Positions 22,884 to 35,443 of a stretch of 64,000 nt of DNA are shown one piece after another (positions within the stretch are counted from its first letter, which is position 1; each line of letters opens with the position of its first letter). The notes beneath the pieces are model-generated. The model did not search any database, was not told the origin of the DNA, and saw only the letters and a list, made by a program, of their open reading frames with translations. The position numbers and the translations under genes are program-made. The stretch comes from Moricandia arvensis (taxonomy: Eukaryota > Streptophyta > Magnoliopsida > Brassicales > Brassicaceae). The stretch is from positions 29,966 to 93,965 of the forward strand of contig CAJHQP010002099.1 of NCBI GenBank assembly GCA_905132765.1. The letters run 5' to 3'.

Positions 22884-25051
22884 ATGCTGACGTGTATAGC
22901 GTGTACTAAGCAGCTTAACACCACCAACAATGGCGGATCTCGACCCCATCAAGAAGATGAAGAAACAGAGACGCCTAGGACCAAATCTCTGACTTCACAG
23001 GTAAAGTATTAGTCTTTTTCACTATCATGGACTGTTTGGTCTTAGGAAAAAAAAAAATGGTAAACCATTCTCTCTCCGGAGAATAGAGAATGTGAAAACT
23101 TCGGTAGTCACGCGCGTAGAAATCTGGTATGGTGCGGATTCGAATTCGGGTTCCTTTAGTAATCTACGGAACACCATGACCACTCGACCACATATGCGCG
23201 GTTTGGTCTTAGGAACTAAAGAACTAAACAACAAAACATGTGAAAGCATGTCTGATCTGTAATAACATTTTTATTCCTCTGTATTGTTATGTGACTCTTT
23301 GTATGTGATGTGATGTGATGTGACTACTGTTGATTCAGCTAAAAGACATGGCAGTAAAGGCATCAGGAGCATACAAAAGCTGTAAACCGTGTTCCGGTAC
23401 ATCAAACCGGAATCACTATGCTGATTCAGATGCTGATTTGGATTCTGGGAGGTTTCACTATGCATACCAGAGAGCTGGAGCTGGGACTGGAACCTCGACT
23501 CCAAAGATTTGGGGGAAGGAGATGGAGTCTAGGTTGAAAGGGCTTTCTAGTGAAGAAGGTACACCTACTTCTATGAGTGGAAGGACAGAGTCTGTAGTGT
23601 TTGTGGAGGAGGATGAGGCTAAGGAGTGGGTTGCACAAGTTGAGCCTGGTGTTCTCATCACCTTTGTGTCTTTGCCTCAGGGAGGAAATGATCTAAAGAG
23701 GATCCGTTTCAGGTAATAATTGTTTCTAGCCATGTTGAAAACTGATCATATAATGTTGCATATTGTGTCACACGGACGAAACTAATATTATATACTTTGG
23801 TTTTGGGCATGAAAGATTATGGGCTTCGGTCTTGAACTTTCTAGTAATAAAAGAACATAGGCTGTTTTGCTATGTGTTACTTATTGATCTGATCTTGGAG
23901 TTAAGAGGATTGTGTTCTTGTGACAGCCATATGAGTAGTATTACATGCTTTGGTGTCTAGCCAATGATCCTTGTGTCACAGAACATACAAAACTAATATT
24001 ACATGCTTTGGTTTCGGGTCTGCGGGTTTCGGCCCACACCTCTTGGTATTTAGAAAAAGAAAAAGGAAAAAAACATAGCCGTTTTGCTATGTGTTACTTG
24101 TTGATCTGATCTTGGAGTTAGAGGATTTTTTTTTTCTGTGACAGCCATATGAGTAGTACAGCTTTTTGTAATTGTGGAGAAAACTTGTGTCCTCACCAGA
24201 CTATATATCTTGCTGTCAAGAGGATTTGTAACTCTAGCTTTTGTGGATTCTTTCTATAGTGTCAGCTACAAGGTTGAACATTTCTACTTTTGTTGCAGTC
24301 GTGAGATGTTTGATAAATGGCAAGCTCAAAGATGGTGGACAGAGAATTCCGAGAAGGTCATGGAGTTATACAACGTGAAGCAGTTCAATCAGGAGACCGA
24401 GCCACTCCCAACTCCTCCTGCATCTGAAGATGGGGTAAAGCTACTTCACAAACCAAAGCTCTTTAGGGCTTATACCTCGTTGAAAGTACAATGTTAAAAC
24501 ACTCTTAAGTTTCACCTTGTGTCAGGTCTCGCAAATACAGTCAGCTAAGGACAGTCCTGTAACTCCACCTCTGAACAAAGAGCAACCTCGAGGAATGGGA
24601 TACTCCTCATCTGATTCACTTGATCACCAAACACCTAAACGTTATGACTCTGCTGGTCTTGCTTCAACACCAAAGCTCTCTAACATCAGTGGGACCAAGA
24701 CTGAGACATCATCTATTGATGGTTCTGCTAGAAGTAGCTCAGCTGATGGGTCCGAGGAGGTCTCAGTGAGTAACGCAAGCGACACAGAAGCTGAATGGGT
24801 GGAACAAGATGAGCCTGGTATCTACATTACAATCAGAGCTTTACCAGATGGTAGCCGTGAGCTTAAACGTGTTCGGTTCAGGTAAACATAACACAAAACA
24901 GAAACCATTGTGGTATTATTACATTACATGTATTGTGAACTAGATTGAGACAGTGTTGTTTGTGTTGTGTAGCCGAGACAAGTTTGGAGAAACACTTGCG
25001 AGGGTGTGGTGGGAACAGAACAGAGCTAGGATTCAAAAGCAGTACTTGTGA
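22884..25051 (+). CDS. BRXL3: BREVIS RADIX-like protein
   Basis: Five exons: 22884-23000, 23339-23712, 24299-24434, 24526-24881 and 24973-25051, 354 codons including the stop. The N-terminus MLTCIACTKQL and KDMAVKASGAYKSCKPC are the short conserved family boxes. Two BRX domains follow: the first about residues 135-195 (EWVAQVEPGVLITF, FDKWQAQRWW), the second at the C-terminus about 298-353 (EWVEQDEPGIYITI, ARVWWEQNRARIQKQYL), separated by a Ser-rich linker. Each domain is split by an intron at the same place (RF|SR). BRX proteins act at the plasma membrane and in the nucleus in root growth and stomatal polarity and bind partners through BRX domains. No disruption was found. BRXL3 rather than BRXL2 is from synteny. 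Confidence 0.93.
23049..23200 (-). mobile_element. tRNA-derived SINE in BRXL3 intron 1
   Basis: A 152-bp insert bounded by the 15-bp direct repeat GTTTGGTCTTAGGAA (23034-23048 and 23201-23215). On the minus strand it starts CGCGCATATGTGGTCGAGTG, with A box TGGTCGAGTGG and B box AATTCGAATCC, and ends in a run of 11 T at 23059-23049. Insertion is antisense to the host gene. Confidence 0.88.
23766..24160 (+). repeat. Tandem duplication in BRXL3 intron 2
   Basis: Two diverged copies of a roughly 200-bp unit (about 23766-23965 and 23973-24160) share aaactaatatta, ctttggttt, gttttgctatgtgttactt, tgatctgatcttggagtta and gacagccatatgagtagta. No coding potential. Confidence 0.8.
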
Positions 25052-28000
25052 CTTGATAGATTTTACTAAAGAACAACAAAAGACTTTCTTTTCTTTCTGG
25101 GCAAACAATACTTTCTTTTCTTTGAAAATTAAACAAAAACAAGTGATTAAACAAAGTTTATGCGATTTAATTTCGGTTTAAGACCCACTTTTCAACTAAA
25201 CATAAGTTTATATCTAACTGCAGCAACAACAAAATCGATGTCTTCTGTCTTTACCATGTTTTAAATTATTTTTCATTAGAAAATCACATCAAAAGGTTAA
25301 ATCTGATAAACAACATTATATGGAACTAACATTTTATTATGTACTATTAACAAAATATTATATTATAAACATTTTTTTTAAATATTCATTAAAAATGATA
25401 TCAAATTATATCTAAGTAATTTGTTAATGATATTTTAAATACTTTTCTTTATATATATATAGCATAATTTATATAATGTTATTAAGAACCTCTACGCACA
25501 AATATGTATTAACAATTTTAAATTACCAAAAAACATAACAAATCTACAAAAATGTTTTATAAGAAAATATAATTAAAATATGATGTCTCATTTTCCTATA
25601 CTTATGTGTATATAAGAGAATATAGATTTTGTAGCAAATAAATTAAACATCTGATTTGTATCTAATTATGTAACTAATTTTCAGAAATACTTATTGTTTT
25701 CTCAACAATTGAGAGAATTATGGTACATATGTAATGAATTTTTAATTTTAATGATATTTACTGTTGTAAATATTTATATTTATGTTCTAGTTTTCAACAT
25801 TTTTTATTGTTTTTGTTAAAAGTTCAACAACTGTTCAATAGTTTATTACTTGTTTTATTGGTAGAATCGATGACAAAACAAAATAACAGTGTATTATAGA
25901 ATCAGTATGCTAGAAAATTTATGGTAACATTTTTGAAGTATTAAAGAATTTCATAATTCAAGTTGTGCATAATTTTCTTGAGGTATTAAAGAATTTCAGA
26001 ACTTAAAATATTTATGCGCAATTTTTTTGAAGTATTAAAGAATTTCAAAATTCAAAAAATTGGTATATTACTAAAAATTTCACTCATAAAGTAAGCTTTA
26101 AATATTTCAGTTGGCAATAGATTGATTGACTTATGTTGAATGTAGTAAATGGTAAAAAATAAATTTGAAATAGTGACAAAACTTGACATCTTTGGATTTT
26201 GAAAGCTTATTTTCTATGTAAATTTGAAAGAAAAATGAATAAAATTATATAATCAAGGAATAATAAAATTTCCTTTTATATACGCATAAATAATTTCAAA
26301 TATAATATTATTTTATTTTTAAAAAATAGTTTTATATTTTTATATTATTATTTTAAAAATTCAACTTTAACGTTTTTTTGCTGACAAATTTAAGGGGTTT
26401 AAAACCCATAAATATAATTCTATGTATTCTTATGATTTTAATTTGGTTAACTATTGTAATTTGATTTTATTAAAACTTTGGTGAAACTAGATTTACATAT
26501 TATAAAAGTTATATTCTTAGTTATATTATATCCTATTTAATGATTATTGATTTTATGTCTTTTATCGCTTTGTTTTAAATATGTTTATATTTAAATATAA
26601 AATATAATATTTTTTGTTAAAATAAATTAAACTGGTAAAAAATTGTTAATTAACCTAATGGATTGATAAATTTAAATAAAATTCCAATTATTTAACTAGC
26701 AACAAAATTATGATTTCATTAGTATTTTCTGATTTTGTATTTTTAAAGAACACTTACAATAAATTTCGATAATATATATACTAAATATGATATATAAGTT
26801 GAATTATAATTTTAATATTGGTAACTATATTTAGTTTGATTTTTATTAATGTGATATATATTGGTAATCTATTTTACTTGTGATATATATAGATCAATAT
26901 CATATTTTAAAATCTTCCCAAAATGAATATTTGCAAAGAATATTTACTTTAATTATAATGTAAAATTTATTATTCATTATTATATTTGAAAACGTACAAA
27001 AAATATGAATAATTATAAAAAAAGATTGTTATGTCTAGGAGATCAAATATGAAGGTATTAGGCCCACGGGATATTTTATTCATGGGTCCTTTTTGATGTT
27101 TTTCTTCATTTTCCGATTTTATTAGGCTTGAATAACTATTAACCCAACATCATGAGGCCTACCTTAACTTGGGCCTGTTCCATAACGCGCAGATGGTTTA
27201 TGAAATTTATCCAGGGAAAGAAATCAAATCGGCTTTTACATCTTCTTTATTCCATTTACTTGTTTTTGGTCATTTATTCCAGATTAATTTGGAATTTACA
27301 GGAAATATCCCAAACCTGTGAATGATTACTGATTACAGAAACACTCGTTTATTCATTAAAACATCTTACATTTCATTATAAGTTTTATCAAATTCTTAAT
27401 ATGAATTCATCGCTTAACTTAACCACTATAGTTTAATAGTTTCCACTATACGAGGAGTCGTTCTGTTAGGTTCGATTTCACTCTAATGCGAAATTACTAA
27501 TTCTTCATGTAATTATTAATGTGGGTCTCTAACTCCTACGTAAAACAATCGAGCTTGTCTGTCACCGGTTGGTAGACCCCAAAAAGTTTAGTCGGTTGAG
27601 TCTCAACCCGTCAAATACTATTGATTAATAAAAATAAATAAATTCAGAATGTAGTACAGTATATAGAAGTGAATAGTTTGTTCATTTGCTAATATCAAAG
27701 ACTGAGCTCCGCGGACGTGTGTTTAAGTCAATCAAATTAGAAAATCATGTTATCGCAAACAGTGAAAGGTTGCCTCTAGCTTTGTTGAGAAGTTGTAATA
27801 ATCGTGAAAGATAATTTTTTTTACTTCTCCATCAATTTTAAGTAGTTATCTATGTATGGCTGATTGCTTCCGTATAGATCATATGTTCTCTTGACCAGGT
27901 AATGCGTTTCGTTTTAGTGTGCCATGTGCTTGGTCGTTTTAGTGTTGTGCTTCTTTGTTTCTTTCTCTTTTCTCAGTGAGAGTGTTTTGGGGATTTGAGA

Positions 28001-29496
28001 AAAGAGAGGCTGATGTTTTTCTGAGTGATGTTTCAAGGAAAAGATTGAGTTGTCATTGTTCTTCTTTGAGTTCTGTGTCATACTTTTGTGTGCTTTTCTT
28101 TTCTTGGGATCCCCAAACATTTCTTTCATATACTCTCCCAGATTTTCATAAAGAAACATTGGTTCCTGAGCTTGACTAACCTTTCTTCTACACTAAGAAT
28201 ATAGAGTTCTAATGATAACATGCGGAACAACTACGGAATAAATGCAGTATAGTTCAAATAATAACAAAAATGTATAGATACATAAGTATAAATAGAGATT
28301 TTTGTTACTATTCACGGCGGTGCAGGGTGGTTCACCATTCATAGTCTATGTACCACTTTTAAAACTAACTAAAACATTGTTTGAAACTTGATTATCTTTT
28401 TGATTACTTTGAGTTCTAGTTATCTTTTTGTATATAACATTTCACACGAAGTTATTATGACAAATATGCCAAGAAGAATATAATCGATGGTGTTATTGAC
28501 ATTTTATGGAAAACTAGGAGTTGGTTTAAGAAAGCTGGTCTAGAATCTTAATCAAGTGCCTGTTGGTTTCCTCTCTCACTTACCCTTTTGAGAAATGATT
28601 GCTCTCTATGCTTCTGACTACTTGCCTTTAGAGTGATTTGGAGTAACTAATACTCTTTCAACTTTTTACCAAAGGTTCAGTAATTGTTTTCTTGTCCTTA
28701 ATGATATTTGATGGGATCGTAGGAGTCAAACTCAAAGCTACACTAATCAGACTTATTACTTAGTACTTAGTGTCTCGCAAGGATTGGCTAGGGATTATCT
28801 TAGAGAATCCTGAGATTTGAGAAGCCTATTGACTAGGGGTTCATCAATTAGGGGATTTGCAACACTATCTTTTAATTAAATAATGAAGTCTGTAAGGGAA
28901 AATGATGGGCAATTAAGCTTTTCTTGACCCATCTTCATTAGGAAATGTTAAAGCTATGTGTAATGTTAATTAAAGTTAAATTTCACTTCTATATATTTAT
29001 TTATGATAATTTTGAAGGAGAGCTATAAAATGAATGACTAGGATCAATAGATACCCTAAATCGTTAATCCTTAAACCTAAAATTAACTAGTTGAAATTTA
29101 GTTATTATATACATTTTTATATATTAATTACGTCTCCTGAGTTTGATTATAATGGAATCCTCTTTTACTGCATGCACAAAACTTAGTATGAGCTTATGAG
29201 AAGCTGTCATTTTCTTATATAACTGCATGTCCACACATGCGTACAAGCTCTGCAACTCAGAATAATTTATTTATTTTTTCCAATATATATGGAGAAAACT
29301 ATAATTGTTAACATGGCATATAAATTATATATATATATGTATATATATATATATGAATATCGATACAACATTCTAGTTTAGAAAGAATATAGACATTATC
29401 CATGCTCCTTATGTATTTTTAATTTAAATGGAAGAGATATTGTCTCAGCTATGAAAAGTGTTCTTAAGTCATGAATATAAGGAGAAGGAATTTATT
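25052..29496. other. 4.4-kb intergenic AT-rich stretch
   Basis: No gene I can support. It holds a three-copy repeat near 25917-26063, short GGCCCA-type motifs at 27060-27180, and open frames around 27914-28180 on both strands that overlap and resemble no family I know. A (TA)n patch lies at 29324-29354. The right end runs into the first 915-bp repeat. Confidence 0.55.
25917..26063. repeat. Three-copy AT-rich tandem repeat
   Basis: The core ttgaagtattaaagaatttc (one copy with ttgaggtattaaag) recurs at about 25935, 25979 and 26029 with spacers of similar composition. Unit length is about 45-50 bp. Confidence 0.75.
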
Positions 29497-30411
29497 TTAT
29501 GTTTTGTTAGAGGGATTTAATATTTTACAAGCATGTTTATGTACTTACACGTTAAGCAAATATCTTAAGAGTATCTGTATGAATCGTTTCGTTTGATCTA
29601 ATCTAAGACAGGTATACGAGATTGAATTATATATTATTATTTTTTAAACACTCGAGATGAATTATATATACAAGTAAATATCTGTTTTGTTCTGTATAAA
29701 AGGAAAATAATAGCAAAAGTGTAGGAGCATGGGGTCCGATTAGAAAAGAAGGTGTTATGAGTGGGATTGTTTCGTGGATTCGAAGGGACGATCATTTTAC
29801 ACTTGTTTAAGGGTTCATCCTATTTATTTGACTGCATTTTCGAATTTGTGACAAACAAATTATTTTGTTTTCGATCAGAATAATTTTAAATACTTAAGTA
29901 TATCAATTAGTGCATTTTCTTATATCACCATTTATTGAGTATATATATGTTATCTACATATGCAGGACAATACAGAAAGCTAAGAAAAGAAAAACAAAGT
30001 TTGTGAAGAGGTGGACATAGTTTTGAGAAAAAAAAATCAATTAAAACTCAGCCCACGAAGTAATCATTTGGCAAATGATCGAGTATCATTAACTTTAGTC
30101 AGAACATGCTTTCATCAACTTTTAATTACTATTATTTTAATTTAACATTATTATATCCACAAAACATTAGTAAAGTACAATTTAAGATGAAATTTATTTA
30201 ACATAAATACGAATACGTATAGCGCATGCAAAGTATATATTAGTATTATAATGTTATTTATGTTAATTATTATTACTATTATACTAAGATAAGGGTTGGA
30301 CACACATTAACATTATAAAAAGTATTGCGGCTAAAGAACATAAATTAATAAAAATAAAAGTTCTTTCTGTTAACTAACTGTTTTAAAATACCTTAGAATC
30401 ACATGCGAAAG
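29497..30411. repeat. 915-bp direct repeat, left copy
   Basis: From ttatgttttgttagagggat to cacatgcgaaag it matches 34082-34996 at a constant offset of 4585, so there is no indel; I found no base difference while reading across. Content is AT-rich, non-coding DNA without LTR features (no TG..CA ends, no primer-binding site next to it). It flanks a Copia mosaic. Confidence 0.93.
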
Positions 30412-30984
30412 TGTATGAACCAGAGAGAATAATGAAGGAGGAGGCTCAATTCTCCTTAAGATTTCGTGTGTTACATGTGGGGGCTTTATAGCCAAGTTAC
30501 AAGACATTAAAAGCACAATAAACTACTAATAAAACATTAAAACTTAAATAACTAATTTGTAGAGAAAATGAGATCAGAGCAGGTTCAGAACTGGCTGGGG
30601 CAGACTGGTGTGGATCAGGCTGTGGCATGGACAGTCTGGCACGTCCAGAGGAAGAGAAAGTGACTGGAGGAAGAGGCACATTCAGCTTGGTGTGATAGTG
30701 ACAGGTCCAGCTGCTTCTCCAAAGCACCCATGTGACTTCTACTTGTCAAAATCAAACCAAAACTGAGTAATTCCATTCAAACTTGATTCCCTTTACTTCT
30801 GGAGGCTCCCAACGTCCATATTAAGTTTCCCCAACTCCTTTCTTGCCTTGCAAGGTAAGTTAGGGCAAGAAGAGTTGCTTGTGGAGCAAGACTGTACGGA
30901 CAGATTCAAATCTGCTTGTTCCAGATGCTTGATTTGCTTGCTCTTGATTTGCTTCGTCTCTTCATCAACTCCAGCTTTGTTTGT
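30412..30984 (-). mobile_element. Copia LTR-derived fragment
   Basis: The stretch resembles the middle and 5' part of the LTRs at 31517-32069 and 33625-34081 in the same orientation: gaaccagagagaataatgaa near the left end, a ttacatgt...ttatagcc block, alternating ctggacagtct-type sequence, and gcaagactgtacggacagat. It lacks both true LTR ends. The left end is the junction with the 915-bp repeat. Confidence 0.55.
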
Positions 30985-31516
30985 TCATTCCAACAAGTAC
31001 AACCATTAAGAAGAAGCACCAGGATTAGGCATGATCCAGAGACCTGGAAAAATAAAAGAGTATACTTCAATGCCAATGCAGTTGCTCATCCCACTCAGGC
31101 AGTTTGCTCCTTGGCTCAATATCCAGAAGAACATCAAGCCTTCATAAGCAATGTAGATCAAGAGTACCTTCCAAGAACTTATGAAGAGGCAATGGCAGAT
31201 GATGAATGGAGAGCATCAGTTGAAGATGAAATCAATGCCATGATCAAGAATGATACATGGTTTGAAACTTAGCTTCCCAAAGGAAAGAAAGCAGTAACAA
31301 GTCGACTCATCTACACCATCAAGTATCTAGCTAATGGAAAACCAGAAAGAAAGAAGACAAGGCTAGTGGCAAGGGGGTTCACTCAGACTTATGGAGAAGA
31401 TTACTTGGATACATTTGCACCAGTAGCAAAACTCCACACCATCAGAATCATACTCTCACTTGCAACCAACTTGGAGTGGGATCTATGGCAAATAGATGTG
31501 AAGAATGCCTTCCTTC
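30985..31516 (+). mobile_element. Ty1/Copia pol fragment (start of reverse transcriptase)
   Basis: The plus strand encodes RRSTRIRHDPETWKNKR, EYLPRTYEEAMADDEWRASV and, past a TAG at 31270-31272 (after DTWFET), the early RT segment ANGKPERKKTRLVARGFTQ and DLWQIDVKNAFL. The fragment stops inside RT at an abutting LTR. Gag, protease and integrase are missing. Confidence 0.88.
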
Positions 31517-32069
31517 TGTGAGAATTAGATAATCAGAGAGAGTTTAATTGACGATTATGAAGAACATTTTGAAGAACAAGAGAGAGAGAGGATTCTGGAC
31601 GAGAGAGAGAGAGAGTATGAAGAAAATGAGTTTCTGATTTCTTGTCTACAAAGAGTTACAATACCACATTATTTAAAGACAATTCTGGATAAACAAGACA
31701 AGAGAAATAAACATATAATAAGGTGGTCTGGTCAAGGTCTGGGAAGAGTCAGGCTGGTGGACAGACTGGTCAACAGTCTGGACAGTGCAGTGGACAAGGC
31801 AGTGGTCCATGAAAGGGACAGGACACCAAATGCTGGAAGGCTTATCCTTAATCCTTTTTAATTCTTTTCTTGCCCAACTCTCTTTAAACTTGAACCAGAC
31901 GAGATCCTTCTTCTTCTCCTTGTCTTCTATGTTATTTGGGACCAGAAAGGTTGCTTGATCATCAAGGCTTGTACAGACAGACTTGTGTTCCAAGTCTGTA
32001 AGGACCAAGTGATCTTGCAACCATCTGAACCCTTTTTCCTTCTTGTCTTCTTATTGCTTCTTGTCAACA
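31517..32069 (-). mobile_element. Copia LTR, complete ends
   Basis: On the minus strand it begins TGTTGACAAGAAGC (32069) and ends AATTCTCACA (31517), 553 bp with TG..CA ends. Directly before it on the minus strand is a purine-rich tract GCTTGAGTGGGAG (about 32082-32070), a polypurine tract, so this is the 3' LTR of the pol fragment at 32213-33617. Confidence 0.85.
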
Positions 32070-32212
32070 CTCCCACTCAAGCTTGAGCATATGGATTGAT
32101 CAAGCTTGGAAACCATGAAGCATTCCCTCATTAAAAACTTTAACTTGGAAAAAACCACTTGGGATAAAAACCAAGCTAAGGAAAAAGAGTAGAATACTTC
32201 ATGGCAAGGAGA

Positions 32213-33617
32213 TCAGTGACAAGTGAGGTCTATGAGTCCAAGCTTAGGATGAATGAACTCACAATCCTTGCTGCTGGCTGCCTTAGTGAATATATCAGCT
32301 AACTGATCCTCACTTCTAGTGTAGCATAGAAGAATGACTTGCTGCTCCACTGCTTGTCTAACTTTATGACAGTACACTTCTATGTGCTTGGTCCTCTCAT
32401 GAAAGACTGAGTTAGAGGCAATATGGATTGCTGCCTGGTTGTCACAGTGCATGGTCATTGGTGTAGTGATCTCTATACCCAAGTCCTTTAGCAGTCCCTT
32501 GATCCATATGAGTTCACTAGTTAGCTTCCTCATAGATCGGTACTCTGCCTCAGCACTTGAGCAAGACACCACCTTCTGCTTCTTGCTCTTCCATGTGACC
32601 AAATTTCCTCCAATAAAGGTGCAGTAGCCAGTGGTTGATCTCCTATCAACTCTGTCTCCAGCCCAATCAGCATCACAATATCCTACCACTTCAGTACTTG
32701 CATTGCAAGCCATCCATACACCTTGACCAGGAGCTTCTCTCAAGTATCTCAAGATCTTCTCCACCATTTTCTAGTGATGTACCTTAGGGCTTTGCATATG
32801 CTGACTGACTTGGTTCACAGCAAAGCATACATCTGGTCGAGTAATGGTTAGGTATATGAGCTTGCACACCATTTTTCTATACTTCTTGACATCTTCAAAG
32901 ATAGTATCTTCATACTCCCCCTCTCGCAGAACTTTGTAGCCTTCTTCCAATGGAGTTTTGGCTTGTCTTCCTCCAAGGTTTCCTGCCTCATTTAAGAGAT
33001 CAAGTGTGTACTTCCTTTGGGATAAGAAAAGGCCTTCTTTGGATCGACACATTTCAATCCCTAGGAAGTACTTTAATTCTCCCAAATCTTTTATATCAAA
33101 TGTAGATTTGAGAAAAGCCTTGGTTGAGAGTATACCTTCCTTGTCACTGCCAGTAATGATAATGTCATCTACATAGATGAGAATGACAATGATCCCTTGC
33201 TTGCTGGTTAGTGTGAAGAGAGTATGATCAGCCTCTGATTTAACAAAACCTCTTCCATTGAGTGTAGTGCTTAGCTTGTGATACCAGGCCCTAGGCGATT
33301 GCTTCAGACCATATATTGCCTTCTTTAGTCTCCATACATTTCCAGGCTTGACCATGTGTTTTAAACCAGGTGATGGTCGCATGTATACTTCATCCTCTAG
33401 CTCTCCTTGTAAGAAGGCATTCTTGACATCCATCTGCCATAGATCCCATCCTAAGTTCACTGCCACAGAGAGGAGTATTCTTATGGTATGGAGCTTGGCC
33501 ACTGGTGCAAATGTGTCTAGATAATCTTCCCCATATACTTGAGTAAACCCTCTTGCAACCAGTCTAGTCTTCTTCCTTTCTGGTTTCCCATTTGCCAAGT
33601 ATTTTATGGTAAATATT
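32213..33617 (-). mobile_element. Ty1/Copia pol, RT and RNase H part
   Basis: On the minus strand the frame runs from TIKYLANGKPERK through the RT landmarks WDLWQMDVKNAFLQGEL, KAIYGLKQSPRAWY and ILIYVDDIIITGSD, then RNase H with YCDADWAGD, SCSSAEAEYRSM and HCDNQAAIHIASN, ending at 32213. One TAG at 32770-32768 (between PKVHH and KMVEKILRYL) replaces what is normally Trp. Upstream coding parts are deleted; the 5' end nearly abuts an LTR. Confidence 0.93.
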
Positions 33618-34081
33618 GAAAGAATGTGAGAATTATAAAGAGTTTATGTGAGAATACTGAAGAACTTAGCAAGAACAAGGGAGAGAAAGGTAGATTTCGT
33701 GAGAGAGAGAGGGAGAGAATTGTAGAGAGAGAACCAGAATAATGAGGAACTGATTCCTTGACTTAATTGAGTCATGGTACATGTATATTTAAAGGGAGAC
33801 AAATCCCCAATAAACTATTAAACAAAGAGACCTACAGAAGTATTAAACAAATGCATTCTTGGACAGAAGTGGCTCAAGCAGAGAGGGTGAAAGGGACATG
33901 ACCTAAACAGTCCAAAAGTGGTCCAGAAGTGGTCCAGAAGTGTTTGAATACTTCCCATCTCGTGACCTTTGCTCCCAACAGCTCTCTTGTCTTCTGATTA
34001 ATTAAATACTTCTTTCTTAGGCAGAGAAAGCCATCTTCTGATTTATGTAGACCTCTTCTCTATCTTGCACTCCAAGCTAGG
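33618..34081 (-). mobile_element. Copia LTR fragment at the 5' side of the minus-strand element
   Basis: The plus strand from 33625 begins tgtgagaatt, matching the end of the LTR at 31517, followed by the same GA-rich and ccagaataatgagg-type blocks, but the rest is diverged and the expected outer end (tgttgac) is missing. It meets the right 915-bp repeat at 34082 and joins truncated pol at its inner end with no primer-binding site. Confidence 0.65.
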
Positions 34082-34996
34082 TTATGTTTTGTTAGAGGGA
34101 TTTAATATTTTACAAGCATGTTTATGTACTTACACGTTAAGCAAATATCTTAAGAGTATCTGTATGAATCGTTTCGTTTGATCTAATCTAAGACAGGTAT
34201 ACGAGATTGAATTATATATTATTATTTTTTAAACACTCGAGATGAATTATATATACAAGTAAATATCTGTTTTGTTCTGTATAAAAGGAAAATAATAGCA
34301 AAAGTGTAGGAGCATGGGGTCCGATTAGAAAAGAAGGTGTTATGAGTGGGATTGTTTCGTGGATTCGAAGGGACGATCATTTTACACTTGTTTAAGGGTT
34401 CATCCTATTTATTTGACTGCATTTTCGAATTTGTGACAAACAAATTATTTTGTTTTCGATCAGAATAATTTTAAATACTTAAGTATATCAATTAGTGCAT
34501 TTTCTTATATCACCATTTATTGAGTATATATATGTTATCTACATATGCAGGACAATACAGAAAGCTAAGAAAAGAAAAACAAAGTTTGTGAAGAGGTGGA
34601 CATAGTTTTGAGAAAAAAAAATCAATTAAAACTCAGCCCACGAAGTAATCATTTGGCAAATGATCGAGTATCATTAACTTTAGTCAGAACATGCTTTCAT
34701 CAACTTTTAATTACTATTATTTTAATTTAACATTATTATATCCACAAAACATTAGTAAAGTACAATTTAAGATGAAATTTATTTAACATAAATACGAATA
34801 CGTATAGCGCATGCAAAGTATATATTAGTATTATAATGTTATTTATGTTAATTATTATTACTATTATACTAAGATAAGGGTTGGACACACATTAACATTA
34901 TAAAAAGTATTGCGGCTAAAGAACATAAATTAATAAAAATAAAAGTTCTTTCTGTTAACTAACTGTTTTAAAATACCTTAGAATCACATGCGAAAG
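34082..34996. repeat. 915-bp direct repeat, right copy
   Basis: Second copy of 29497-30411 in the same orientation; borders ttatgttttg and catgcgaaag are shared, with unrelated sequence beyond (aagctagg before, actgactaaa after). Confidence 0.93.
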
Positions 34997-35161
34997 ACTG
35001 ACTAAATTTAATACTTTATAAACTCATACATGTTTCTTTCTTAACCGAAAGCATTATCGTTAAATAACTTACTTATTAAAAGGTTTTAAAAGAAATACTT
35101 ATATATGTACACGTTTGATTGACGTTTGCTTCCTCAGTTGTCCCAGAAACAAGCCATTATA

Positions 35162-35443
35162 CTCCATCTATTTTATAATATTTGATGTTCACACCAAAAA
35201 TAATATTTGATGTTTTGATCTAGTACACATAAGTTAAGAAAGTTATTTTTTTAGAATTTTTTTTAACATGTAATTTTAAAATAACACAATCAATTAATAA
35301 AAAGCTATTAAATCTAATTTCTCGAACAGTTTCCAATAAAACTAAAATTAACATTAAAATCTCAAAACATAGTATATTTTTTAAAAAATTAAACGTTCTA
35401 AAACATCATATAATATAAAATCATATAATATAAAACGAGGGAG
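35162..35443. mobile_element. Stowaway-like (Tc1/mariner) MITE
   Basis: About 282 bp flanked by TA; left end CTCCATCTATTTTATAATAT, right end on the minus strand CTCCCTCGTTTTATATTATA. The plant Stowaway signature (TA + CTCCCTC) is clear at the right end. No ORF. Confidence 0.75.

Noticed and set aside
27914..28179. Genes on both strands near 28 kb
   Set aside because: The frames overlap each other, have low complexity and show no recognisable motif, start context or splice structure.
29497..34996. One LTR retrotransposon with 915-bp LTRs
   Set aside because: The repeats lack TG..CA ends and a primer-binding site, while other LTR ends with a polypurine tract are found inside the insert.
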